Source: Paulinella micropora
Taxonomy: Eukaryota; Cercozoa; Imbricatea; Euglyphida
Direction: 5' to 3'
Assembly (NCBI GenBank): GCA_009731375.1
Contig: BJOX01000046.1
Location: 997,172-1,018,042, forward strand
DNA: 20,871 nt
The notes below the pieces were generated by a model that saw nothing but the letters and a program-made list of their open reading frames with translations, was not told the origin of the DNA and searched no databases. Positions 1 to 9,090 of the stretch are shown here, piece after piece. Both the position numbers and the translations under genes were made by a program. The first letter of the stretch is position 1. Every line of letters begins with the position of its first letter.

Positions 1-21
1 CGGTATGTTCAATGAAAATAC

Positions 22-100
22 TGGTGGCACCGACGGGAATCGAACTGGCGACAGGGCCCAGATGGTAGAACTTGACCACTGGGCTATCACGGTGTCCACA
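22..100 (-). repeat. tRNA-derived SINE head (tRNA-like, not a functional tRNA)
   Basis: Read on the minus strand this 79-base stretch carries a perfect RNA polymerase III box A (TAGCCCAGTGG, plus-strand 76-86) and a perfect box B core (GTTCGATTC, plus-strand 37-45) about 30 bases apart, and it ends in GCCACCA. The overall length is about that of a tRNA. The arms do not pair well: the acceptor stem needs a bulge and the T stem does not close. This fits the head of a tRNA-derived SINE better than a working tRNA. The SINE body would lie to the left, outside the window. The (ATT)n array next to its 5' side on that strand suggests that it landed in the tail of an older retroelement. Confidence 0.55.
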
Positions 101-207
101 ATAATAATAATAATAATAATAACAATAATAATAATAATAATAGTAATAATAATAATAATAATAATAATGATAGTAATAGGAATAATAATAATAACAAGAA
201 TAACAAT
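98..207. repeat. (AAT)n microsatellite, interrupted
   Basis: This is a run of AAT units with scattered point interruptions. It lies directly against the SINE-like head and could be the tail of an older retroelement copy. Confidence 0.95.
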
Positions 208-589
208 CCTACACGCCACACCGGACGGCCCAACACAACCCTTAAGTGGCATCCCACCTTGGACGGCCACGCCTTTTTTCAAATTCGTGCTCAACCTCAA
301 ACTGTGTAATCCCCCTCTGAGCGAAGAGGGGTAAACCTAGACAAAGGACCACCACGCCACCCTTCAGTTGCAATCCCATTTCCCAGCATTAACCCATCTT
401 CGCTTAATATGCCTACCTCAGTCTATGATGACATACTGCCTACTCGTCTCTTGCCTCTCTGTGGGCTTCCTCTCATCTAATAGCCCCGGATTCCCTTACT
501 ATCTCTCTCTTCGTATTATCATATACCCCTCGTTGTCGTATCTCTCTCTCATTCTCTCTCATCAAACCTGCATCCCTCTTGCTTTCTCA

Positions 590-593
<4 letters not shown>
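208..593. other. Gene-free flank with one short hairpin
   Basis: I see no gene here. The left half is rich in C and A, and the right half grades into T/C-rich sequence. At 312-331 there is a perfect 7-bp inverted repeat (CCCCTCT / AGAGGGG) with a 6-base loop. The C/A-rich part may be an old repeat remnant, but I cannot assign it. Confidence 0.5.
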
Positions 594-626
<33 letters not shown>

Positions 627-627
627 T

Positions 628-685
<58 letters not shown>
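594..685. repeat. (CT)n microsatellite
   Basis: This is a nearly pure CT dinucleotide array with two short CTTT interruptions near 622-635. Open frames across it are poly-Leu/Ser artefacts. Confidence 0.95.
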
Positions 686-689
<4 letters not shown>

Positions 690-820
690 ATTCCTCTTGT
701 ATCTCGGTCCTCTCTTGGTGATCTCCCTTTTTCTTTCTTGTATTTTCGTGCCTGCGCTTTCTTTACTCCTCCCTTTCGTCCTTGTCTCCTTGGATGCTCC
801 GGGCGTCTCCCCCTGGTCGG

Positions 821-958
821 ATATATATCTATCTACCTACCTCTCCATCCATCTATCTGCCTATCTATCGATCCATCTATGTATCTATCTATCTGTCTAT
901 CTAACTATTTGTCTATCTATCTATCTATGTCTATCCAACTATTTGCCCATCTATCTAT
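821..958. repeat. (CTAT)n-type tetranucleotide microsatellite
   Basis: This is an imperfect array of CTAT, CCAT and CTGT units. The sequence between it and the CT array (686-820) is T/C-rich and shows no gene. Confidence 0.9.
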
Positions 959-1007
959 CACACTGAAACAAGAACGGACCCAGCGCGGACCACAATGATT
1001 CACCAGG

Positions 1008-1050
<43 letters not shown>

Positions 1051-1067
1051 CCCCCCCNNNNNNNNNN
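1008..1067. other. A-run, C-run and 10-base assembly gap
   Basis: A 41-base A run (1008-1048) and a 9-base C run (1049-1057) are followed by 10 N (1058-1067). The homopolymer next to an N block indicates a contig end rather than biology. The true sequence at the 5' edge of the retroelement is therefore unknown. Confidence 0.9.
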
Positions 1068-1320
1068 AGATCTCCCTCCCCACAAGGGTAGGTCTGGATG
1101 CGTGCCAAGCGGGAACGGGACAGACCCAGGGCCTCATCCCTCTCATCCGAAACAATACAGCCCGGAACGCCTGCCCAGCCACGTGGTACGACCAGGATCT
1201 CCCTGCTCACAGGGTAGGTTCGGACACGGGCCACAAGGAATTGGACGAGGTCCCGGGACTAGACCCTTCCAAGAAACGCCAACAGCCAAAGGAAGGAAGG
1301 CAGAGACCATCAATACACCA
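1068..1320 (+). repeat. 5' tandem repeat, period about 126 bp
   Basis: Two diverged units start at about 1068 (AGATCTCCCTCCCCACAAGG) and 1194 (GGATCTCCCTGCTCACAGGG). Each is followed by a GGGTAGGT..GGA block and a GAC..GTCCC-type block. The sequence just before the gap (about 975-1007, ending ACCAGGA) resembles the end of a unit, so a third partial unit probably precedes the gap. This lies in the inferred 5' untranslated region. Confidence 0.6.
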
Positions 1321-1589
1321 CCTGAAAGGAAGACGAAACCTACTGACTAACCCATTGATGGCGACCATACCTCATAACCCAAACCCCCAACCAAACACCC
1401 AGTCTATCAAACTCCCCCGCTCTCACCCCCAACAAACGCAACGCGAGTACCAATGCACAACGCACCTAACAGAAGCATGCACACACCCAAAGACAAGCAC
1501 CGTTCAGGGACTTCCAAACGGGCATCCAGAACAAGACCAGGATATTGCAATATCTACCCCGTCTGTCACCATTCCTCCCCAAACAGAAG
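1321..1589 (+). other. 5' leader between the two repeat arrays
   Basis: This is A/C-rich sequence with the same strand bias as the element and no recognisable domain in any frame. Its right end contains a partial half-unit of the downstream array. Confidence 0.45.
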
Positions 1590-2260
1590 CGGTCATAATG
1601 GTTTCGTCCGCAGGTGCAGCATAGAGGGCCTCCAGCGAGGACTTCCCACTTGGAGAAACCCATCTGAGCAAGGCCCCAGATACATCTGCATCTCGGACAA
1701 GAGCAAACTGGCCCCATCTGTCGACATAACATCCCAGTGTGGAACAGGGTCACAGGCACTGATCGTAAGTGCAGCAAGGGGAAGGCTCCAGAGAGGGTCA
1801 TCTAATAGGAAAGACCCACACTGTGAAGGCCTCCTACACCCACCTGCATCTCGAACAGGAAGAGATTGGCCCCCTATACACTGGAATACTATGAAACCCC
1901 CTGAGGAACAATACTACAGAAGAGGTCCATAATGGTACTGTCCGTAGGTGCAACATGGAAGGCCTCCAGCGAGGGTTCCCCACTCGGTGGAACCCACACT
2001 GAAAAGGGCCACAGTCCATCTGCATCTCAGACAGGAACGAGCTGGCCTCATCTGTTAACATGACACCCAGTGTGGAAGAAGGTCGCAATGGTACTGATCG
2101 TAGGTGCAGTGGCCAGAGGGCTCCAGCGAGGGTCGTCCAATTGGAAATGACCCATGCTGCGAAGCCCCCTGCACACACCCGCATCTCGAAAAGGACCAGA
2201 TTGGCCTCCTACCCACTGGCAAAGCATGACATTCCCCGAGGTGCAAGAGCCTGAAAGATC
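1590..2260 (+). repeat. 5' higher-order tandem repeat: about 335-bp dimers of two half-units
   Basis: A conserved core resembling GTAGGTGCAG recurs at 1611, 1766, 1945 and 2101. Copies 1 and 3 match each other best (both continue into GGCCTCCAGCGAGG), and so do copies 2 and 4 (both begin GATCGTA and continue through GGCTCCAG.GAGGGTC). The arrangement is therefore A-B-A-B, with dimer periods of 334 and 335 bases and half-units of about 155 and 179 bases. A partial B-like unit precedes the array near 1500-1550. Open frames through the array contain recurring peptide blocks simply because the DNA repeats. Tandem monomers in a retroelement 5' UTR often act as promoter or replication-related units; that role here is inference. 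Confidence 0.75.
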
Positions 2261-2271
2261 CACTGGGCATA

Positions 2272-2341
2272 AACCCCCCCTGCCCCCCCCCCCCCCCCGG
2301 GGGGGGGCCCCCCCCCCCCCCCCCGGGGGGGNNNNNNNNNN
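2272..2341. other. C/G homopolymer blocks and 10-base assembly gap
   Basis: Alternating long C and G runs lead into 10 N at 2332-2341. As at the first gap, this marks a contig join. The beginning of the coding region may be altered or partly missing here. Confidence 0.9.
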
Positions 2342-2373
2342 CTCAGGCTAACGCGCAGACAAGGGAGAATACA

Positions 2374-2815
2374 ATGAGGAAGGAGAGGGAAAAAACAAAA
2401 TCCAACAACCCACCTACTACACCATCCCTATATAGTTCCCATCACCCCTACAGGCACCGACCCGAAGAACCCATCACCGAACGAGCCGGTACCGTGCCGA
2501 CAGCGGAGCCAACGCGACCCAGCGCACGCCGCTGGATCACTAACCAGCAACCCAACCACCAACCCTCTCTCCTTCAGCACCAACCACTGGCCAGTCCACC
2601 CCCTCTACCTCTCTCGCTCACGCCTCGCAACACCGTTCCTAGGCAGGACCTCATCCACTTCAGACTCGGAGCACCACTCCGGCCTGGAGTCGATAGTGGA
2701 CCTAATACACCTAGCACCGTTGATCTTGGACAGGACTTCGCCATCGTCAAACTCGGAGCCCCACTCCGGTTTGGAGTAGGCTGAGGACCTGTACAGATCA
2801 ACCAGTTGCCTGAGG
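2374..2815 (+). pseudogene. N-terminal Ser/Pro-rich segment of the polyprotein
   Basis: Two frames are open here. One begins with ATG at 2374 (MRKEREKTKS) and runs to 2784. The other is open without a Met from 2378 to a TAG at 2777-2779, then continues in phase into the USP domain at 2816. The second frame carries a twice-repeated acidic Ser-rich peptide (DRTS..S.SE.HSGLE). In repeat copy 1 the codon after GAG is TCG, and in copy 2 it is TAG, so the stop looks like a single-base nonsense change. The N-terminus could use either frame with a shift near 2780. The segment resembles a disordered leader and no fold is recognised. Confidence 0.45.
2642..2790 (+). repeat. 87-bp in-frame tandem duplication
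   Basis: The block with CTCGGAGC(A/C)CCACTCCGG occurs at 2665 and 2752, 87 bases (29 codons) apart, so the repeat keeps the reading frame. It encodes the repeated acidic Ser-rich peptide of the N-terminal segment. Confidence 0.7.
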
Positions 2816-4030
2816 ATGAGCGAACGGAACACGACGAGGGAAACACCCGCACCCCCAACACTTATCCTGGCCACACCGCCAACAACACCAAACGTGCTTC
2901 CTGGCCGCTGGAAAACACTGCCCAACTGGGGCAAAACATGCTTCGCCAACAGTGTCATTCAGTATGTTACCCCGTTAATCTCCTGGATGCAAACAACGAT
3001 CACCACAGGCACATGGCAGGATCTCCCAATTGCACAACTCATCCAGAAGATGCAACGCGCCCCGGATCTCACAACCCACCAAGACCCGGACACGATCCGC
3101 AAATTGGCCACAGTTCTAGCCACAATAAGCGAATCGATGCCCACCATGATGACAGGCCAGATATATTACCAACAATGCCGGAGCCTCCAACTCGACCTGC
3201 CTCCACTCGCGAAAGGCACCCCACAAACCCAACCGGGGTGTGCCCACGAATTCCTCACACACATCTTATCCCAATTAGTGGAAGGTCTACCCACAAATGC
3301 TACCCCATCCAGACTAATAGGACTACCAACGCCGGGGACCACGGAACGACTCAGCGAACGAGACCCCCAGGAACGAACCGCACCACACATCCTCATGCGA
3401 ACCTTAACGGAAATCAACTGTCATGCCACTATCATTCCACCAGACATACCCCGCCCAGCTTCCCTACCTGAAGTATGCAGAGGACAAGGTAGCCCCGGTA
3501 CGCATTTAAACGTGCATTCGCTAAGAATTCACGATCAACATGCCCCAGGATAGCGACCGATACGCATGCCACTGCCCACGCAACTCACGCCAAGCAGTAA
3601 CTCAGTCCTCGCGGGAATGGCTTGACAGCGTCCCCCCCGACTTTCTCAACATCGAAGTTAACCGCATATCCTACGATGGTGAAGACGGGACAAATCGACT
3701 GAGGGACAATCCGTCAACAACAACCTCCTCCTAGTGGACTTGGATCGCTTGGACCTATCCGCATACTTCTCACCCGTCTTCACAAAGAACCGGGAGGCCA
3801 TCTACGAACCAATATCCCTCCTCCTACACCTGGGAGAGACGGTAAACAACGGGCATTGGATAACTGCGGTCAAAGACCCCCACCACGGCTGGAAGGTTCA
3901 TGACGACAGCCACTGTTACATCTTCGATCAATGGCGGGACCAGGGCGCTACGGCACACTTTGTTGGAATCACTTGCCCCAGCATCCCCCCCAGCTCCGCA
4001 CTACAGATAACCCCTAAACAAGTCAAAGAT
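2816..4030 (+). pseudogene. Ubiquitin-specific protease domain 1 (peptidase C19), frameshifted
   Basis: This is a USP-family deubiquitinase domain, a cysteine protease that cleaves the isopeptide bond after ubiquitin. The Cys box reads LPNWGKTCFANSVIQY, with the nucleophile Cys codon at 2939-2941 and the oxyanion-hole Asn five residues before it. A fingers-like CHC pair lies at 3567-3575, followed by PPDFLNIEVNR, the usual strand before the His box. The His box reads LLHLGETVNNGHWITAV, with the catalytic His codon at 3854-3856, and WKVHDDSH supplies the Asp. The span of about 1.2 kb is normal for a compact USP. The frame changes twice, near 3540 and near 3700, so this copy cannot make the whole domain. 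All key residues are nevertheless preserved in their proper order. It lies at the front of the retroelement polyprotein, where NeSL and Utopia elements carry ULP-type and Dualen elements OTU-type proteases. Confidence 0.85.
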
Positions 4031-4445
4031 ATACCCATTTACACGGCTATCACTGCAATATTAATACTGTACCAACGTGTGGACCGCGACGCCAACAGAC
4101 CCACGATCCACTACGTCCCATCCCCCCCCACCACGCCCCGTGTTCTTCCTCCCCACCATACCCCGCCTCAATGGCATCCCGGAGACACCACAGGGATATA
4201 CCCAGTGGATACGAGGGCCCCCTATTGCCCTTCGTGCACCAGACACCCCGGACGTCGTCACGCGCACCCTAACGAACACCCAAACAGAAAGTCTCAACAG
4301 TTCCACACGAGATTTTTGGAAAAAGATATCAGACGGAATTCTCAAAGACATCCAAGTCCTTGAAACGAAACGAGCCACGGTGAGCTTCAGCACGCGATCC
4401 CACATACTGGCCCAAGCACCAGACAGCAATCGAATTCTGGAATAA
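4031..4445 (+). pseudogene. Linker between USP-1 and AlkB domains
   Basis: The USP frame stays open to 4363 but becomes Pro/His-rich low complexity. A second frame, open from about 4077 and in phase with the AlkB domain, contains a Pro-rich stretch and then a more structured block (DFWKKISDGILKDIQVLETK). It ends at TAA 4443-4445, directly before the AlkB reading. The frame change from USP to AlkB must fall somewhere in this linker. No enzyme motif is seen. Confidence 0.5.
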
Positions 4446-5945
4446 GACTTCGCAGGCAAATCCCTCCGCCTAGTTCACGTTCCTGCCCTGACCCAAACAC
4501 TATGGGATCTTATCCGATCCAAGACACTGATACCGGTGACAGGAGCACTGATTACTATCTACGACAACAACTCAGTGACGGAAACGACCCTGCCTTTCCA
4601 CCGGGACGATGAACGATACATGACCCAGGACGAGATTATCAACCTGAGTTTCGGGCCGGATGCCAAACTGCGAGTGATACCGTATGGACAGGAGGCCCAC
4701 ACACCCCACGACGGACAGACACTTGCTCTGGCCCACGGCACGTTTCACATCTTCAACCGATACCAACTCCATAGAGTAGACATTTCCCCCAACCCACCCG
4801 GGGATACAAGACGTCGGATAAGCATCTCTTTCAGAGTGTTTACCACCTGGACGGAGATACCACCTCCTTTCCGCTCCAAGGTAGCACACAGCGACAACCT
4901 TCGGCAATCCTTGGAAGCCTGGGAACAAGAGAAGGGAGACAGCAACCCCAGACCCGACATGACACGTGCACAGCAAGGGCTATGGGCAATCCTCGACTCC
5001 ATCTACGATCACATTGAAGGAATCACTGAGCTAGTCCTAGAATACCTGGACCTATCTGCACCCGCTAATGTCAGGGTCCTCACAGTCACGCAGACGGACA
5101 CCATTGAGGAGGGAAAAGCTCTTAGGCCCCCATGGCACCCTAGGACTATAGCCCTAATACAGCATGACAAAGAGGTTAGAGAGGCCCTCTCCGCAAACAC
5201 ACTCATGCACACTAGGGGTCTGCACAGCACCATTATCTTCCAGGAAATAGTCAAGTCTACACGGTTCAAGAAATCTTCACGACACCACTTCTGCGTCCTC
5301 CTTTATCGTCCGGGAGTCCCCATCTACGAAGACCTCAGCACTAGTTTATGCGTCCCCCCCGACTCCAAGTTTGCGGCTCCAACGACCATGCTCCTGAATC
5401 AAACCAAAATTTCGCAGCAGGTCGTAATACACAACCGAGATGGGGATTTCTGGGGACCAGAATCCAGATCGGCTGCACAGAAGGCTAGCAACCTCCGCCT
5501 CTTCCATCGAATCCAAATCCAGGAAGATCAAGCAGGAACGTTCCCTCAATACCGATTGGAACCTTTCAAAGGACCACGAAAAGGATGGTATCTCCTCCTG
5601 GATCCCCAGTGGACACACGGCTGCACAGACCTGGTGTCCACCATGGAATGGAAAATCCTGGGAGGGAGCATAGACCAGGTCTCATCAGAATATCGCCGAA
5701 TACGGGTCCAGCGCCGTACTTACGAAAGCAGACCCCAGGGATACTACTACCAAACGGACTTCCAATGGATACAGCAGGGCCTGTGGCGGTTCGGCATGAT
5801 CACCCATATCGCCCACGACCCAGGATACGTCCCCACCGACCCCACCGAGAACCACCCTACCTTCTGGGTTACCTTCTACACCAGGAAAGGCGGTGCTGCC
5901 AGGCAGGCAACGTCCCGGATCCAGCAGTACCGGAGGGCCGGCTAG
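4446..5945 (+). CDS. AlkB-type 2OG-Fe(II) dioxygenase domain with an unrecognised C-terminal region
   Basis: This is one open frame of about 500 codons; a GTG at 4536 is not needed as a start because the frame is open from 4446. The first part matches the AlkB double-stranded beta-helix. ALITIYDN is followed by PFHRDDERY, with the iron-binding His codon at 4599-4601 and Asp at 4605-4607. Then come INLSFG, a Gly-containing turn (LALAHGTFHIF), the distal His in YQLHRVD (codon 4770-4772), and RRRISISFR, whose R.S.S.R pattern fits the 2-oxoglutarate-binding strand ending at 4835. AlkB proteins oxidatively remove alkyl or methyl groups from nucleic acid bases; cellular, bacterial and plant-virus versions exist. 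Codons from about 4880 to 5942 encode a further 350 residues with hydrophobic strands and many aromatics (for example GYYYQTDFQWIQQGLWRFGM) that I do not recognise. The frame ends at TAG 5943-5945, while the Pro-rich linker continues in another frame. Confidence 0.82.
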   Translation, partial: DFAGKSLRLVHVPALTQTLWDLIRSKTLIPVTGALITIYDNNSVTETTLPFHRDDERYMTQDEIINLSFGPDAKLRVIPYGQEAHTPHDGQTLALAHGTFHIFNRYQLHRVDISPNPPGDTRRRISISFRVFTTWTEIPPPFRSKVAHSDNLRQSLEAWEQEKGDSNPRPDMTRAQQGLWAILDSIYDHIEGITELVLEYLDLSAPANVRVLTVTQTDTIEEGKALRPPWHPRTIALIQHDKEVREALSANTLMHTRGLHSTIIFQEIVKSTRFKKSSRHHFCVLLYRPGVPIYEDLSTSLCVPPDSKFAAPTTMLLNQTKISQQVVIHNRDGDFWGPESRSAAQKASNLRLFHRIQIQEDQAGTFPQYRLEPFKGPRKGWYLLLDPQWTHGCTDLVSTMEWKILGGSIDQVSSEYRRIRVQRRTYESRPQGYYYQTDFQWIQQGLWRFGMITHIAHDPGYVPTDPTENHPTFWVTFYTRKGGAARQATSRIQQYRRAG

Positions 5946-6880
5946 TCGTTTATGAGAGACCCAAGGCATTCCCACAACCCCAGAAACAGCCCAGGGCCGG
6001 CGCACAGTCACAGGTGACCCCGAAGCCCCGCCAGGACACAGCAAGGGAAACAAACCCCAAGTCGACAGGGAAATCGAGCAGCCGAACAACCTTGAGAGAA
6101 CCTACACAAGTTCGGAAGCCTACCCTTCCACCCCCGAGCATGGCACCGACCAGGAGGACCACAACCCTACCCACCCTTCCCTCCATGTCACCTCCTTCAT
6201 CCACAAACCCCCTGACTACAACACCCGCACCGACACGCTCGACGAATCCTCCCACCCCGGGGGACATCGCCCTCAGAAAAGACCTAGGGAAAAATATGCC
6301 AACCACCACTCTAAGATCGGACGACGACTACGATGCCGATGAACTAGACCCCGAGGTCATGTACGATGACGAGGCCCAAGGATGGGCACAAAAAGAAGCT
6401 GCAAGGCGACAAAAGCTCCAAGCACACAAGGCCCCTCACGCAGAAGCTAAACAACAGCAGAAACCCAGGGTCAGCAGGTCGCTTTCAGCAGCACTCGCCC
6501 AGGCGGTACTTGCGCCCCTGCCGACCCAAACCACCGCACATCTCCCCTGGGGCAGCCACACAAAGTCCCCCTCTACCCATAAAACCATCTTCGCCAGTCG
6601 TTCAGGAGGATAATGGTGACCCCAGCCACGCAGCAAATCCCGGGACACCGAACGTCACACCAGGCCAACCCACACCCACCCTAGAACCGCAGACACAACA
6701 AGAGGTGACCCAACCCCACACCTCCGACACCAAACCCCATACAGGGACCGTGAACACCCACCGCACCCCCATCTGCCTGACACTGAAAACGACCTCATCA
6801 AACACCGGAGCGGTCAGCGGACTCAAACAAGGGTCTAAACCCGCACCCAGGGCCCCTACCACCCTACCTGTGGACAACCT
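5930..6880 (+). pseudogene. Pro/Thr-rich linker with an acidic patch
   Basis: After a frame change near 5930 the coding continues with GRLVVYERPKAFPQP and a long Pro/Thr/Ser/Arg low-complexity stretch. An acidic block (DDDYDADELDPEVMYDDE, about 6318-6372) and a charged helical segment (AQKEAARRQKL) follow. The frame closes at 6613, and a second frame, open from 6366 to 7067, takes over with more Pro/Thr/Gln-rich sequence. This looks like a flexible spacer between enzymatic modules. Confidence 0.5.
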
Positions 6881-7620
6881 ACGCTCCACCCGGACATACA
6901 ACAGAATGCAGGAGCTCGGAAGCAGGATCCCAGCCTTCCTCAAAGGCCTAGCGGAAGCTAACATCGGGGAAGGAAAGAACTGCCTAATCACCAACCCTAT
7001 CCTTTCCTCCCTGGCCTACCGATACCCACCGGCAAATCACAAGATTCCATCACGTACTGACCACTAATAACCAAGTCCTCCACTACCACCACGTGCTGAC
7101 CCCACTTCTCCTCACCACACCCTGCAAACACTGGACAATGCTCATCTTGAGCACGACCCTCATACGCGAGATCTCCGGGTCCACATTCGGCCAACCACCC
7201 CACATCGGGACAAGCACAGACACTGAGAATCCCTTGGTAATATAGATTTACCATAGCACATACCCCCAGGTGGGTCCCGACCTTCCGGTCCGCCAGGATA
7301 TCACTAACTGGGCCTCAGCTCTCCAGTCATTAGGAATCATCCGCATACAAGGGGATCCCGGAGTCGTAGCAATCCCACTGGCATCCAACACGAGGACAGA
7401 CGAGGAGGCGATCGAACTACACATTAAAACTTTCCTCGCCTCCCCGTCAACCTACCAAGCATGGTTACAACGCAGGGTAAGCGTTAAATCGAACCGCCCG
7501 TCTACCCCTGCAATCCAATCCATACCGGTGGCAAATCCCGGAGGCACCGGCACAACACGCCCAGGCATGCCTACCTTCGGCGACAATAAATCCCCACCCT
7601 CCGAAGACGAACAACGCTAG
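6881..7620 (+). pseudogene. Unrecognised domain with a GEGKNCLI cysteine motif
   Basis: From about 6885 the sequence stops being low complexity: YNRMQELGSRIPAFLKGLAE is followed by GEGKNCLITNPILSSLAY. A change of frame near 7060 leads to a frame that is open to 7617 except for one TAG at 7243-7245; it includes ITNWASALQSLGIIRI and EEAIELHIKTFL. The small-residue-rich loop followed by Cys and a hydrophobic helix resembles the nucleophile region of papain-fold proteases such as OTU or USP. I cannot find a convincing partner His motif, so the assignment stays open. Confidence 0.35.
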
Positions 7621-8330
7621 GCCATCTCTGACACAGGAAGGGAAGATGGACAGCCACGACCGGCAGAAGATACGGGCAGGAGCGACCCATAAACGTGGGC
7701 CCGCACTCCTCGCTGTCACGGATACTAAGACTGCGACAGACACCCCCGCCCCCCACCACAAAAGAGACGAAGAATCATACTGAGGCCTCTGACTTCACTC
7801 ATCCAACTGTCCACCCTATCTACACCTCCCACCTCCACACAGCACACACAGCAGACACCCACTCCTGCGCCCCTCCCAGTCGCAGCCAGCCAGATGCCAA
7901 TCTCCAGCTCACATGCAGACACCACCCAGCCGCTATCTTCTCTCCAACAACTCCTCGGGACGTTTACCATCCCACAACTAATCAACAGCCCCCCGATCCA
8001 ACTTAGCTATGAGCAGGTGTACCAGATACGCTCTTTGGCGAAACATTCCACCAAAGCACAGAGTATCGGTACTGCCTCTTGGGTGGCAGACCACTGGGCT
8101 AGCCAGCAAGACTGGAAAACCCTACTAGGGTTGCCGGACCGCACCCCTGACGCCCAGCGGGCGTCATTTCCACCGAACCCCCTGCAGCTGGCCGCCAAAT
8201 GCGTATGGCTAGCACTAACTGTCCCCTCTGCCGCTATGGGTCCCCAGACACAACCCCCGACCCCCACTCTCTCTCACCCCCAACTCCCCACACCACCAGG
8301 ACCTAACCCAACTCCTGAGATTCCCAAAGC
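7621..8330 (+). pseudogene. Unrecognised segment between linkers
   Basis: The frame from the preceding domain carries further stops at 7618, 7690 and 7726. It is then open from 7729 to 8505. It encodes a Pro/Thr/Gln-rich lead, then a folded-looking stretch including PLSSLQQLLGTFTIPQL, LSYEQVYQIRSLAKHS, ASWVADHWASQQDWKTLLGL and LQLAAKCVWLALTV. I do not recognise the fold. The tail turns strongly basic (RFRLRQNRKAKRAK), though by then an overlapping Pro-rich frame is also open. Confidence 0.35.
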
Positions 8331-9090
8331 GTGGACCAAACGAACCCAGAAACGGTTCCGCCTCCGACAGAACCGGAAAGCCAAACGGGCCAAAGCTACC
8401 CAGACCCCTCGGCACCAACGGTACCAGCGGCAGCAAACCAGCCTCCACCACCTAAACAGGAAGCTCCAACGCCCCCTCCAGCACCACATGCACTACCAAC
8501 AATAATACCAAAGGGGAAGGATAAACCCCTGGCAGCCAAACGGAAGGCACCCTTAATCCCTCCTAGACCTACTCCACCGAAACCAACCCCACAAATACAG
8601 CCAACAAAAGCCCCTCCGCCTCCCACGAAACGCACCACTGCCACGCCAACTACGAGGCACAGCACCAACAACCAGCTTCGGACCACACAGGTGGCACGGG
8701 CCCCAGCTCCCCCAATCAAACCAACCCCCTCAGTGCAACCTCACCGGGCACCGGCCAAACCACTGCCAACCCTAGCCCGAGAAAACACCTCGGCTAAGGA
8801 CACATCATCTAGCTCGTCCGAAGAAACGGAAGAATCCGAAAGCGCAAAGGAAGAATCGGAAACGGACTTAGCCCAAGGATCAGCAGATCCCCCTGTGGGA
8901 GAGGACGAGGACTCCTCAGGACGACAGTCCGATGACCAGGAGGTAGAAGTGAAGTTTACCACCCTACAACCACCCCCGCAGACTCCCATCGTCCGAAAAC
9001 GAAAGAACCGGCCCGTGGGCATCCATACGTTGGCAGGAGGAAAGGAGACAAACCCCAACCCAGCCCACCCACCAGCAGATCAACCCTCCA
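8331..9090 (+). CDS. Pro-rich and Ser/Glu-rich linker leading into USP-2
   Basis: This open frame continues to 9335. It encodes a Pro/Lys/Thr-rich stretch of about 160 residues, then an acidic Ser/Glu run (SSSSSEETEESESAKEESE, about 8808-8865), then a short basic patch (VRKRKNRP) immediately before the second USP-like Cys box. The alternation of basic Pro-rich and acidic Ser-rich sequence is typical of a disordered, probably phosphorylatable spacer. The GTG at 8331 is unlikely to be a true start. Confidence 0.5.

Noticed and set aside
368-998. Ser/Leu/Tyr-rich open frames
   Set aside because: They are translations of CT and CTAT microsatellites.
917-1234. Minus-strand open frames across the A run and gap
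   Set aside because: They depend on poly-Phe from the A run and on N bases, and the remainder matches the tandem repeat read backwards.
1453-1932. Plus-strand open frame within the 5' repeats, considered as an ORF1
   Set aside because: It runs through the A-B repeat array and its peptide blocks recur with the DNA period. There is no zinc finger, RRM or esterase motif.
1466-2270. Cys-rich minus-strand frames with recurring LHLRSVP-like blocks
   Set aside because: The recurrence follows the DNA tandem repeat and not a protein family. The frames are short and overlap one another.
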